Shown here: positions 33,825 to 46,316 of the stretch, piece after piece
Layout of the letters: every line of letters begins with the position of its first letter
Numbering within the stretch: the first letter of the stretch is position 1
NCBI RefSeq assembly: GCF_033115175.1
Contig: NC_084836.1
Location: forward strand, 67,480,797 to 67,544,796
Direction of reading: 5' to 3'
From: Lepus europaeus
Lineage: Eukaryota > Chordata > Mammalia > Lagomorpha > Leporidae
Length of the DNA: 64,000 nt
The notes under the pieces: model-generated
Seen by the model: only the letters and a program-made list of their open reading frames with translations
What the model was told of the DNA's origin: nothing
Databases searched by the model: none
Position numbers and translations under genes: made by a program

Positions 33825-34283
33825 CCAAAGTATATAGAAATTCTGTATTCTTAGACAAAAATAGACTCTCTTTTTCCCCGTTCCTGTGATCCCGCTGTGG
33901 TGTCTGCTCAGAGGGGGCAGAGCGGGGAATGACTTGCCCCCAAACTCCACCCTCTCCCTCCACACTGGGCCCTGCAGCTGGGTGGAGCTGGCAGGGCCCG
34001 AGTCCCCTCCGGGGCTGGTGTCCTCCCGCAGCCGGGGCTGTCCTCTCCCCGTCACACGCCCGTCTCTGCCATCTGCTCACGTGCAAGGTCATCTCGTGGG
34101 CCCATCCACTTAGCTTAGCAGGCTTGGGGGAGGGGGAGAGCAGGGTCCCAGGTGAAGGCCCACTCCCGGTTCCCAGGGGAGGGTGCTGGTTCCTGGGCCC
34201 CCTGGTCCAGGCCGGGGGAAGTGAGGGCTGCGGGATGCTGGGAGGGCGCAGTGTGGACGTGGGCGGGGCGCGCGTGGCCTTCT
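33825..34283 (-). other. TNS2: TNS2 3' untranslated region
   Basis: Sequence below the TNS2 stop codon. No canonical AATAAA is present; the best candidate signal is the variant AATACA on the minus strand (33844-33849 on plus), putting cleavage near 33,825, less than 200 bases from the SPRYD3 end. Confidence 0.55.
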
Positions 34284-37200
34284 TCACTTCCTCTGGCCCA
34301 GTAGAACTTTGGTGATGAAGGTGACAATGGCACCCGCGGGCTGGTCTGGGTCCAGCTCTGCGAAGACGTGACACACATTCTCCCAGGGGCTTCCCGGCTT
34401 CTTGGCCACGAAACCAAAGATCCTGGTGGGGGAGGGGGCAAAGCCATGGTGGGAGGGGCATCAGCTTGCCCTCCATGAGGGAATGTAGCTAGTGGGGGCT
34501 GAGGGGGGGGGTCAGCTGGCTCCACTGCCAGCCTTGGGGAGGAGGGAACTGGGCGCCCAAGGAAGGCTTACTTGGAGGTGGTCCCGTCGGGGTTGGTCCA
34601 TCTGCAAAGGAGGAGAACTGTGAAGGAGCAGCGGGAGGGGGGTCTGGGCGGGCGGCCTGTGGGAGCACAGGGCAGTGGGGGGTTGGGTGTGGAGCGAGGG
34701 TTACCTCCGGTCCTGAGGGTCGGTGCTGGAGAACGTGATGCTATTCACCGGGTAATGGCGGCGAAAGAAGAGCCTGCAAGGGGGAAGGGCGCTGGTCACA
34801 TAGGGACGCCAGGGCCCCCAGGGCCCCCAGGGGCTGGGCACACGGACTCACTTCCTCTGGTTGTCCGTCAGTGTGATGCCCTGGGCTGAAACCTTGAAGT
34901 GGACCACGGCCGGCGTCGGGCGCGGGCTGCAGCTCAGAGCTGCCGAGCTGGCCCGAGCCACAGCTTGGGGGCCCGTCAGTGACTCGGTGCCCACCGAGGT
35001 CAGGTAGAGCACGCTGCAGGCTGCGGGGGCACGGGCTGTGTCAGGGAGGGAGCGCTGGCGCTGCCAGCCCCCAGCCAGCCCTCAGCCAGCCCTGGCATTC
35101 TCCCCAGCTGGTGCTGTCAGGACGCATTGTGATCACTTAGGTGACTTGTCAGAACAATTGCACGAAACCCTCAGATGCACAGGGTCAGAAATGCTGAAAA
35201 GCGGCCCGGGGTTCTGTATGCTAACCAGGCCCCTCCCCCTGGTCTCCCCTGAGACTGGAGAGCCTTGACCCAGGCCCCCTTCACGGGTGAAGTGCACCTG
35301 CCACAGCTCATCCACCTCAAAGCCTACCAGGCCCTGTACCTGCAACAGCCTAGCGGTGCTCAGGGGGAGGGAACGGGGGTCTCTACCTGCGCCCTGACGC
35401 AGGAGGTCTGCCGCCGTGCTCATGTTGGTGGGCACTGGGACCTCTGGGGTCTCTTCTAGAGGATCTGGGAGGAAATGAGGGCCAACAGGGGAGGTGAGCA
35501 GGCAGACACGTTCCCTGGGAGCAGAGGGCTCTAGAAGCTTCCCCAGGGAAGGCTTCAGGGTGGGGGGCACCGGGGAGGGGAGTTCGCAGACACCCACCTT
35601 TGCTGGGGATGCGCAGGCAGCAGGGCAGGGAGATGGGGGAGATGGAGTGCTGGGAGACCAGGGCGGAGAGGCTGCCTGTGGGCAAGGAGGCGAGAAGAGT
35701 CCCCAAGGGCCCGGCACCCTCCTGCCAGCCCTTGGCCTCCCTAAGCCAGCCCCGGCCCCTGCATCTCACCGAAGTAGGGCTCAGTGGGACAGCCCTTGAT
35801 CTTCACCCCTTTGGGCCCAGTCTCGATGAGGAAATGGCGGACCAGCTGTTCCAAGGGGTCCCCTGGGAGGAGAGATGAGAGGAAAGGCTGTAGCCACACA
35901 TTCAGCATCCCCCACTTCTCCCGAGCAGCACAGCCCCATCTTGCCTGTCTACCCGCCATTGCCTTGCCTCAGACACAGCCCCTGCCCCTAAGCCCCTCCC
36001 CAGCTTCGGGCTTGTGTACCTTTCCAGGGCTGAGCGCTGGGTGGGGGGGTGGCCACCTTGAGGGCCAGCCCGTAAGCTCCTTGGAATGAATGGCTGTCCC
36101 TGATCAGGAAGGCCCCAGGGTCCTTGTCCTTTAGCAGGGCGATGGCTGCAGGCAGGAGAAGAGGCAGGGCTGGGTTTCCACAGCGGCTGGCTCAGCCCTG
36201 CGCCGGCCGCCAAACTCCTCTGCTAGCAGGCACCCAGGCCTATCTTGCCCAGACCGCAGCCCAGTGGGCTGCCAGGAGTCTGGGGATGGAACTTGAGAGT
36301 GTTTGCAGGGTTTTGGACGATGTTGAGTCTAACCTCCTTGGGTCCAAAGCCCAGAATCACCGCTCTGGAGCCAGGAGCAGGAGCCCAGGCACAGGCAGTT
36401 AGAATGGTTCTGAGAACCCAAGACAGAAATCCTGGCAGTGGGGTGGGAGGGGCAGGCTGGCGGCTTACCTTGGTCACGGGACAGGTGTGGCTTGTACCAG
36501 AACTTGGATGTGTCCTGGACGAACTTGACATTGCTTTGGCTCTCCTGCATCGGTGGCTCTAGACCAGGGAGGCACTGGAGTTAGACCCCAGTGCTCCCTT
36601 CTCTGGGGGAAAGTTCTGGAGGCGGCCCCACCCTCTGGAGGCCTTGGTACCTGGGGGTTGAGGGGCACTGTCCGGGAGCAGGGGTGCGAAAGTGACATGG
36701 TGACTGGTGCCCCTGCCTGGCGGTGACGCTTGCTCTAGGCCCCAGGGTCCTGGCTGCTGCCCAGGCCCTGGCACGTGGCGCTTCTCGGGAAGCGGGGGCT
36801 GGGTTGGGCCGCTGGTGTCATAGGATGCAGCCAAGGGGAAGGCAGGCGTGGGGGAGCTCTGGGGTGGCTCTGGGCTGGCCACAAGCCAGGGCATCTGGGT
36901 AGGCACAGGGGTGAGGGGGGACCCATCTGGGCTGTCTGGGGGGCCTCGAGGGCCCTGCCAGGTGGCATGGCGGAGGCCGGGCAGCGTAGTGGGCACAGGG
37001 CCCCGAGGACTGGCACCGGCCGCACGGCTCCCTGGGCTCCTCTCCTGAGGCCAGTCGCTGGGTGAGCTGGGCGGGGAGGCCGCAGTGAAGGGGCTCGGGG
37101 CCAGAGGCTCAGGCCCACTTCTCGCTGGCATCTCTGCAGCCTTGTCAGCACCTCCCTGGGAAACGGGGGGCTCGCCAGGACTCAGTCTCTGCGCAGGTGC

Positions 37201-40200
37201 CGAGGTGGGGGACCTGGCGTCCTGTCGCCGGGTGCTGTGGGGAGAAAGGCAGCCGGTGAGCTGAGCGCCCTCCAAGCCTGCCTGGGCGGCCCCGGCCCCC
37301 ACTGCCTACCTCTCCTTGCCCTGCACCGGGCTGCTGGTGTGCAGGGGCGTGGAGGGACCAGACAGCTCTGAAGACGCGCTGCACTGGGGATCCTGGGGGG
37401 ACGGCGGCAGTGTGCTGTGCCCGCTGGGGCCCTCCCTCCAGGACGTGGGCTCAGGCGACTCTGCCAAGGGCGTTGGGCGGCCGTGAGCAGGAAGGGCCTT
37501 CTAGTCTGGCATAGTATTTTTCTCACCGCCTTCCCAGACCCCAGCACTGCCCACCCCAGCGCCCCTCACCTGCAGATGCCAAGGGTCCTGTTGAAGCCAA
37601 GTGTCCAGGCAGTGGGTACTTGTCCCCTCCCTCCTCTACGGGGATCTCATAGCTCAGCTTCCTGGACTGTGGGTAGGGTGGGCTGCCCGGTGAAATGGAG
37701 CCAGCCCTTGGGGAGTGGGTACCCGGGCTGGAATACCCTCTGGCCTCCCCTGGAGGCTCACAGCTGTGAGGCACCCGGCCGTAGGCTGGGCAGTAGCTGG
37801 GAACTGCGCCTCCGTAGCCGTAAGTCACCAGGGCGGGGTACCCGGGATGGCCGTAGCGACCCTCAGGGCACACAGCGTAGGAGCAGCCCTCATGTCCTTC
37901 CTCGCTTGCCTTGGGTGGCTTCAGGCAGCTGTAGTCGGGCATCAGGGCGTGGTGGTGGTGGCCGCACGCGGGCACTAGCAGGGGCAGCGGGTGCCCGGGC
38001 CGCAGTGGGTGCAGGAGGGGCTTCCCTGCCTCGCTCGCCCACCCCTCGCCAGCTTCCCTCTCCAGCCGCAGTCCGTACAGGGCCGCCGTGGGCAGCGCCA
38101 CCTTCTCCTCACAGGCCGGGCAGGTGCAGAGGGTGGGCAGCCCGGGGTCCTCCAGGATGACCACTTCCCGGTAGCCTGGAGCACGGTAGCCGAATTCACT
38201 GGGCGCGGCTTTCCCCAGCTCGGCGGTGGCGTAGGGGTACGGACCCTCGGACAGCGAGCGGCACAGGCGCCGCTTTTCCACTGCGGCTTCTGCGTAGCCC
38301 TGGGCCGGCCCCTCGCAGCCCCCGTAGGGCAGCCGCCGCCTCTCCAGGGTGCTCTCTGGCCGGTAGAAGCCCCCGTTGGGGACCCCGCAGGGCTCCCGGT
38401 AGCCCTGGCGGCAGGAGCAATGGCGGCTGAGGCCAGGCCTGGGGCCCGGGTACATCCCCAGGTGGGGGCCGCCGCCCCCGGGGGGCTGCTCTTCGTCGTC
38501 CAGGATGGCCGTCTCCCGCCCCGCGCCCCGGCCCGCGCTGGCCATGCCACAGCCTCCCAGGAGGCGATCCAGCTCCTGCCGCTCGGCAGCCGTGGGGGGT
38601 GGCCGGCCAGGGGACTCGGCCGCGGGCTCGGTGGTCAGCGTTGAGGAATGGCCTGAGTCACTGCTGACCGAGAGCAGGGGGGGTGCGGGTGGCTCTGGGG
38701 AGGGTGCAGGCGGCGTCTGGCGGGGGGCCCGCTGCACCTGGGCGTAAGGACTGCCGTCCAGGGGGCCCCTAGTGTGGGCCAGGGAGCCTGAGTGGGAAGA
38801 GGATGGGGTGGGGGGGAAGGGAGGGAAAGGAGAGAGTTAGTGCAGGCGACTCCAGCTGAGTCTCCTAGGAGGGGGGAGGAAGGCTTGCGCCTGCGCGCCC
38901 GGCCCTCCGCCCTCGCACCACTCGAAGGCCTGCGCACTCACCATCTACACTGTCCTCATGGTGCTGGTTGAAGTTCTCGTAGGAGTCCCAGCGCACGGCG
39001 GGCTCAGCCGTGTTGTAGTCCACAGAGACCGAGGGGTCGTTCCGTGGGGTGCTGCCTGTGGAAAGGCCCGCCTGGATGTCCGGGAGCCCGGGAGAGCCAG
39101 GCCCCCGCCTCCCGCACGCCACCCACTCTCTCCCCTCTCCCTTTACCTTTGATCTTCTCGGGGCTGGAGGAGAAGACAAACTCCACGGAGGCTTGGAAGG
39201 GGAACCTCTCATCTGTGGGGAACAGGGGGTAAGGAGCCAGGCCCTGGCCCGCTCCGCCCTCTCGCACCTGCCGCGGCTCCGGCCGCCCCTTCACTCACCC
39301 TCCCAGGCCTCGTCCAGCTGGTCCTTGGGGAAGCTGAGCCGCGGGCCGTGGATGGTGCAGGTGTGGAACTGGACTCGGAAGACCAGGCTGCGGTCGGTGC
39401 CCCGGCCGCTCCTGTGATAGCAAGTGACCTGGGGGAGGGGAGGCCGGGGGTCAGGCGCCCTCTGGCGGCCAGGCCGCGGCTTCTGCCCTTCCGCCACCTC
39501 CAGGGGACCCGCGCAGCTGGCAGGACTCGCCCCCACCCCCACCCCGCCCCCATCCTCGACCGGGGATCCCGGGGGTCTCTGCTTGCTGCTGGGACCCTCA
39601 CCATGACGTCGCCTTTGAGAAGGAGGGCTGGCTCCAGGCTGATGCAGATCTGCGGAGGCCCAGGGCCTGCAATGTGGCTGCGGGCGAGGGAGAAGGCAGA
39701 GCTGAGTCAGAGGCAGCAGGGAGCCGGGGAGCTCAGAGTCTACCCCGGGCCTCAGCCTTCCCCATCCGTGAAATGGATTCCACGAGGGTATTGCCTTCCA
39801 GGTGCAGTGGCTGGAGCTGGAAGCCCAGGCGTCTGGAGAGGCTCTCGGAGCAGGAACCCACTGACAGGGGGCAACGGAGGGCCGGGGGGCAGAGCACTCA
39901 CTAGACCCCCGATGTGTAGACCAGCTGCATGGACTGGTAGATCTTGAGGAAGGGCTGGAAGCCTGGGGGCGCACAGGAGGAGGCGCGTGAGAGGTGCTGA
40001 GTGGAGGGGGTGGGGACCCTTCTCCAGGGGTCCCTCGCGGGCGGACTCACCTGTGCCGGGTTCGAAGGCTGGCAGCATGGGCACCAGCACGTGGTGCAGG
40101 AAGAGGGGGCTGCTGTTCATCCGGATGGAGCCGGACAGCAGCCCGCTGAAGTAGCTGATATACCTGGGGGGGGAGGGTGGGGGGACAAGGACCACCTAAG

Positions 40201-43200
40201 CCCTTCCTCCGGAGGTCCCTGCTGCCTCCCCCCACCCAGGCCTGCCTTTCTCCTCAGCGCATCCCTCCCAGCTTCCAGGGCCCAGGAAGTTCTGTATCGA
40301 CAGCCTGGATCCCTGTTGCTGGCCTAAAAGTGGTGCACCTGCCTGTCAAACTATTAACCAGATCTCTGCCTCTCGCTCTGGCGCCCCTGCTGGCCCACTG
40401 CCTCCTGCCCCACTAGGGTGTAAGCAGCTGCTTGTCCATGCCAAGTTCTCATGGCCTTGGCGGATGTGGTAGGGGCTGCCCCACCAGCCCATCCCCACCC
40501 AGGCTGCTCACCGGCGCTGGGAGGGCTGCAGCTCTGTGGTCACCTTGTCCTCACAGAATTTCCGCATGGTGAGAGTAGCCAGTGCCTGGTCTGCCCTGGG
40601 GACAGCGGGGTTGGTGTGGGCTTTTAGGGGCGCTCAGCATCCTGGCCTCAAGCCCCAGGGGACAGAGGAGAGCTGGGGATGCCCCCACCAAAGTCTAGAG
40701 GCAGCCCAGTGTGGTGGGCAAGAGAGCCAGGAGCCCCATGCAACAGTCACTCCGCTGCACCTCAGGCAGTTGTACCCAGCACTTTAGTCTCCTTGTCTGT
40801 AAAATGGGCCGATGAGACCATGCCATGGGTTGCATTGCATCCCCCCTCCTCACCAGAAGATAGGTACCTCAGGATGTGACTTTATTTGGAAAAGGGATCA
40901 CTGCAGACGTAATTAGCTAAGAGGAGATCATTGGAGTCCTTATAAGAAGAGAAGAAACAGAGAGACAGACACACAGGGAGGGGGAGTGGCCTTTGACGGA
41001 TGCAGGAAGGGTTTCTACCCAGAGTCCCAGAGGGAGCGTACCCCTACAGGCACCTTGGGCTGGGCGCCCAGCCTTGGCCACCGCGAGCCCATCCGTCTCT
41101 ATTGGCCTAAGCTGGCCGGTTGGTGGCCAGCACAGGGCATCTGCTGGGGCCTGGGGTCCCGCACAGGTGAGAAAAGGAAGGTGGAAATGACAGGTTTCGA
41201 GGAGTAGGCTCTCCGGATAGAGGTGGGCTCCCGGGCAGAGGCGTTTAGAAGACAGGGCCGGTAGGAGAGGGGAGCTCACCCTGCCGAGATCTTGCTGTAG
41301 TGCATGTAGGCAGACACGATGACCCCGAGCTTGCCCTTGCTCCCCTGGGAGAGAGGGACAGGGAGACGGGGCTGGAGGGCCTGCTGGGGCTCCAGGTGGG
41401 GGGGGGGGCGCCCATCCCGGGAGCCCCAGGTGGCCGCCCACCTTGCAGTACAGCACGACCACGTGCTGTGCGTCAGCGCTGAGCCAGGTCTCCATGGCTT
41501 TGCAGATGGAACAGAGCTTGTCCAGGGGTGGGGCGTGCAGCTCGGGCCAGCCGAAGTCCTGGACCTGGGGGTGGGGTGGGGGTGCAGTGTGTGTGCACAC
41601 GGAGATGGGGTGGGGTGTGGGGGTGCAGTGTGTGCACACGGAGACGGGTGGGTGTGCGGGAAGCAACCAGGTCGGAGGCTCTTGTGCAGCACAGCCACCC
41701 CTACACTGGTCTGATGGCTGTCGCGCCACGTTGTGGGGGTGTGTCCAGTAACAAGCCCGGCGCTGCCCTGGGGCTGGCGGGCCCACGGGGGTGGTGCAGG
41801 CCGTTTCCGCCTACCTTGGGGTTCAGGCGGGTCAGATCATGCCTTTTCTCCGAGAGGTTGAAGAGCTGAAACAAAAGGGGGCACTTTAGAGCACGGGGGT
41901 CTGGGAGCCCGTCCTGGGAGGCAGCAGAGGCGGCCCAAGTCCCTGGGGTCCCAGCCACCCACGCGGGAGGGGAGGGGAAGCTACTGGCTCCTGGCTTTAG
42001 GGGAGTGAGCAGGTGGATGAGAGATCTCTCTCTCTCTCTGTTGTTCTGCTTTTCAAATAAATAACTGAAATTCTCAAAATAAATTAGTAAATAAAATAAG
42101 GTTTTGGCCGGCGCTGCGGCTCAATAGGCTAATCCTTTGCCTTGTGGCGCCGGCACACGGAGTTCTAGTCCCGGTCAGGGCGCCGGATTCTGTCCCGGTT
42201 GCCCCTCTTCCAGGCCAGCTCTCTGCTGTGGCCAGGGAGTGCAGTGGAGGATGGCCCAAGTGCTTGGGCCCTGCACCCCATGGGAGACCAGGAGAAGCAC
42301 CTGGCTCCTGCCATCGGATCAGCGTGGTGCGCTGGCCGCAGCGCGCCGGCCGCGGCCATTGGAGGGTGAACCAACGGCAAAAGGAAGACCTTTCTCTCTG
42401 TCTCTCTCACTGTCCACTCTGCCTGTCAAAAAAAATAATAATAATAAAATAAGGTTTTGAAGTCCTGGCCTGGGTGGGTGGGTGTCGGCCCTCCAGGCCC
42501 CGCCCCTACCACTTTGGCTCCGCCCTCCGGAGGCCTCGCCTCCGCTGGTTGGACGTCAGTGAGCAGCCTCCTAGCCCTCTCATTGGCTGACCCTGGCAGG
42601 CCCCGCCCCTCACCAGGTACTTGTCGCGGTGCTTGGATTGCAGCACGTGGGCCAGCTCGCGCAGGTGGCCCCGGTGTCGCTGCTCGTCCGGCCGCGCAGG
42701 AAAGGCGGCGGCCAGTATGCGCTCCGTCACGTAGGTGAGGTCCAGGTCCCAGCGCCGCTCCATGAGAGGGTCCAGGCTGAAGCTCCTGGGGGGGAGGGGC
42801 GGGGCAGGAGGAGGTGACTGACGTGCCGAGAGGGTGCCTAGGGGGGACTGGGTGCAGAGGGTGGGCAGCTCCGTGGGGGTCACTGCCCCGGGCCACCTCG
42901 GGGGTCCTCACCCACCTGGGCAGAGTGTTGCGCTGCTTCGAGTGGTTCAGAGATTTGGTGGATCCCTGCAGGACGAGAAGCTGTGACTGGACACCTCGCT
43001 GGGCGACCCCCACTCCGGAGTTCCTGCCTGACCCCCAGGGCTGCTGGTTTCCAGCCCCCTCCACCCGCGTCCCTTACCAGGTGTTCAATGCGCCGGACGG
43101 GGGCCGTGTTTCGCCGCTAGAGGGAGACAGGGAGCGGTTAGCACCGAAGCAAGGACCAGTCCCGGCCTGGGGACAGTGGGCGGGCTGGGCTGTACTGGGC

Positions 43201-46200
43201 TAGGGGAATCCCAGCAAGAGCACGCGAACAGAAGAGGGCTCGGACATTTTCCCCCTCGCCCCCACCATGACCACAGCACTGGGTTGGAGGCAAAGCCCTG
43301 GGGGCTGGTGGATCTCTGGAAACACAGCCAGGTCTCTTGCCACACCGCCCCCCTCCCCGGAACCTGGCCCCAGAGCACTCACCAGCTCCGCGGGAGGCAA
43401 GGCCTGGCAGGACGAAGTCACCTGGGATGTGGGAGCGGATCGTGAGATTCTGGAGAGATGGGCTCCTGGGCTGACTACAGCCGGGCCCGGGGATCCCGCA
43501 GGAAGGTTGGAGGGCCGGGAGCTCCAACTGAGGTGCCTCTATTTAAGCACGCCTCCCCTCTGCTCTCTCAGTCCCTCACCCCGGGCCCCCCACTTGTTAC
43601 TCTTGGCTCCCAGCCCCTCGCCCACACAGACCCCCATTCATCCAGCGGCAGGGCGGGAGTTCTATATAGAGCCACGCAGGCAGACCACGGCCAGGGGGTG
43701 GACACTGGCCTCTTTCACCGGGAGACCCCGCCCCTGGGCACACGGCTTCCCCGACCAGCAACCAGCTCCAAGGCTGGCAGGCAGGACCCTCACCCCCACC
43801 CCTGCACCTCAGCAGGAGGACCAGGAAAGCGGCTCAGAGCTGTCTCAGGGCCCTAGTGGACAGTGGGTGCTTTCCAAAGCTTGTACCTAGAAGGCCCAGT
43901 GTCTCCAGGGACACGGGACAAGACCCACCCAGCCACCCTGAGGCCCCTGCCCAGTGTCCGCTGCCCAGTCCTCATCTGGCTGCCCAGTCTCTGAAACTCT
44001 GCCCCTCCCCAGTACCCCCACACCACCTTCCTCCTCATTCTCCTCTTCCCCACCCCCATCCTCTCGCCAGCTGCAGCCTGGGCACAGCACCAAGACAAAC
44101 GCAGTCTTGCTGTCCACCCGCCTGGGCCAGGCCCCTGGGGGGGGGTGGAGTACGGTGGTTCTTAAAGGGCCCAGGGCAGCACCCCTCCCACCCAAGAGGG
44201 AGTCCCCAGGGATGGGGTGCAGCTGGCAAAGCCTGTTTGGGAGGAGGAAAGGATCCCAGTCCCCCAGTGCCTGTCAGGTGGAGCCAGGCACCTACCTTTG
44301 GTTCACATTTCCTGTGTGTTGCCACTTTGCAGACTATAGAGGAGTGGGAGAAGTTGGGTTAGCAGCGGCCTATTAGGGCAGAGGGAGGGTGGCCCTCCTC
44401 CCTGTCCCCGACCCTGCGGCTCCCCAGAATCCGGCTGGAGTTGGGGAGCAGGCTCAGAGTTCCAGGGAAGAGCCTCACGCTGGGGCTCCACTGCGCAGGC
44501 CAGGGGTGGGGCCGCCAGGGGCCCAGGGGCAGTGTTGTGGGATGGGGAGGACCAGAGCCCCCACCCCAGCCCCCCGCCCAGTCCCGGCCAGGATGGGAAG
44601 ATGGTAGAGAGTACTGGGTCTCCAGGGCTGGGGTTGGAGGGGTGTGTGTCGGGAGGAGTCGGCTGTCCAAAGGGGGGTGGTGTGTGCGGGGCGCTGGGAG
44701 ATTGGGAGACCCGTACCCTGCAGCTGGGCCACACGTTCAGGGTTCAGTGCCTCACCTCTGCACGAGACGCCCGTCCCATCAATGGTCACCTTACACACGG
44801 CACACACTGGAGGTTTCTTCCGGAACACCTTCTCCCGGAAGCTGTGTGGCTCGGCTTTCCTAGGCTGCGGGTGGAGGGGCAGGCAGACTGAGGCATGAGT
44901 ACCCGGCGGGCCCATGCCTGGGACTGGCCGAGTGGCTGCGATGAGAGCTGCACTGGCTTCCGCCTTCCTCCCTTTCAGGCTCTGATGCCCTTGCCCGCTG
45001 GTGGGGCCTGCGTCCCACAGGGCTTGGAATCCGACCCCTTGCGTCACCTTTGCTGGGTCAGCTCCTCCCCACTCAGGTCCCTCACGTGGCCCTTGTGTGT
45101 GACGCCCTGGTGGCCGCTGCCACTCAGAACCCCGGGGCTCCCCTCTGGGTGTGGCAGGCGCATTCCCTGACTTGCCACCTTGCCCCCCTGCAGCTGGAGG
45201 CCTGTGTGCGGTGAGCAGGCATCCAGGCACGCATACAGCAGGCCAATCACGCGACCCCGGCCAGGCCTCCTGCCCTGGCTCCTGCTGTCCCCACGCTTTG
45301 GGCAGCTGACAAGCCTCCCTCCCCAAGGAAGGCAGAACAACATGTTTACTCATTGTGCACTGAGGCGGCAGACAGCAATTGTGGAGGGGGGGGGTAGCGC
45401 TGGAGGGAGGCGTGACCCTGGGGAAACGGCTGGCTGCCTCCTCCCTCTGCAGTGAGCCCTGCGTCACTCGGAGGTTCAAGTGTAAGAGGAGGGGGTGGCC
45501 CAGATGCCCTGGCCGGCCCCACCCTGCCAGCGGCACAGGAGCAGGGACCCTGGGACGCCCCTTAGGGCCCAGGCCTGGCCCAGTCCCGTGTCCTCCCATC
45601 CTGTGTCTGCGGACAGTTTGTCTCCCGCCTCCTCCCCCACTCCCCATGCCGGGTCAGAGTATTATCTCCTGTCCTGAGCGGCCACTTTTGGGGGAAGGAG
45701 GTGACGGGGCCCCAGGCGGCGATCTGGACTCTTGCCTGTCCCTGAACGCTCCTGGCCTGGCCCCCCGGGAGCCGTGGGTGCTCTCTGGCATCAGTAGCAA
45801 ATACAGTGATGCTGAGAAACGTGCCTCCAGTTTCCAAAGCCCTCCTGAGCCCTGGCCTCTTCCCTCCCTTCCTTTGCCACTACCGTAGCTCCCCCATCCC
45901 CGGCCACCTCCCTGCCGCCCAGTCCTGGGCTGACCACTTAGCTCTGCCCCCAGAGCTCCGGGCCAGCACCCCGTGAGATCCTACGCTGAAGTATACCTGG
46001 GGCTCAGGTCTGGGGGCCCAGGGCCGGCCAGGTCTAGAGCAGAGAGGGGCAGAGAGGAGCCAAAGCAGACAGCGGGATCCAGTCTACTGTAGCTGCCACC
46101 GCAAAGGGCAGTGTGAGGAGGGGCTCGCGGGGCAGGGGCAGAGGGCTGAAGAATCAGGGAGAGAGCTGCGAGGGGCCCGAACCCCGGCCCCTTCCCCCCT

Positions 46201-46316
46201 TCGCCCGCACCTCCACCCACCCAGCCCGCAGGCCCTCCTACCCTGCTCGTGGCCCGGCTGCTGTCCCTCCTCCCGAGGGCTCTGAGCAGCCTCTCCACAG
46301 GGCCGCTGGACTTCAT
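34284..46316 (-). CDS. TNS2: Tensin-2 (TNS2/TENC1)
   Basis: Focal-adhesion adaptor linking integrin tails, actin and tyrosine-kinase signalling. Coding exons: 46316-46242, 44864-44756, 44333-44296, 43421-43383, 43116-43078, 42965-42916, 42785-42614, 41865-41815, 41564-41442, 41344-41280, 40595-40512, 40163-40051, 39962-39902, 39677-39602, 39428-39299, 39212-39147, 39055-38942, 38787-37570, 37460-37310, 37234-36651, 36558-36469, 36145-36020, 35862-35770, 35675-35598, 35464-35387, 35020-34852, 34773-34705, 34601-34572, 34422-34284. They join in frame to 1,409 residues, the human isoform length. Domains: C1 zinc finger (about 31-79), phosphatase-like (about 122-294) with Cys231 in YCKGSKGK, C2 (about 299-425), long Pro/Ser/Tyr-rich linker in two big exons, SH2 (about 1140-1247, FLIRDS) and PTB (about 1275-1408). 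The start [11 protein letters not shown] matches a known isoform; other first exons are likely. The gene is intact. Confidence 0.97.
40826..40985 (+). mobile_element. Ancient interspersed repeat in TNS2 intron, family not assigned
   Basis: The run CAGGATGTGACTTTATTTGG, then GCAGACGTAATTAGCTAAGA and GTCCTTATAAGAAGAGAAGA is a familiar motif order in old mammalian repeats, but I cannot name the family with confidence. A short MIR-like TCTGTAAAATGGGC lies just before it. Confidence 0.5.
41567..41652. repeat. Imperfect tandem repeat in TNS2 intron 8
   Basis: A unit of about 45 bases containing GGGGTGCAGTGTGTG-CACACGGAGA occurs twice in tandem, directly behind a TNS2 exon boundary. Each unit carries alternating GTGTGTGCACAC. 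Confidence 0.85.
41937..42075 (+). mobile_element. CSINE 3' fragment
   Basis: 3' body and tail (CTACTGGCTCCTGGCTTTAG, CT repeat, TTCAAATAAATAACTG) in TNS2 intron 7, followed closely by a younger full copy. Confidence 0.78.
42106..42445 (+). mobile_element. CSINE, young subtype, with target-site duplication
   Basis: Full-length copy of the subtype whose head reads GGCTCAATAGGCTAATCC. A perfect 13-base duplication AAAATAAGGTTTT flanks it (42093-42105 and 42446-42458), consistent with fairly recent insertion into TNS2 intron 7. Confidence 0.95.
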
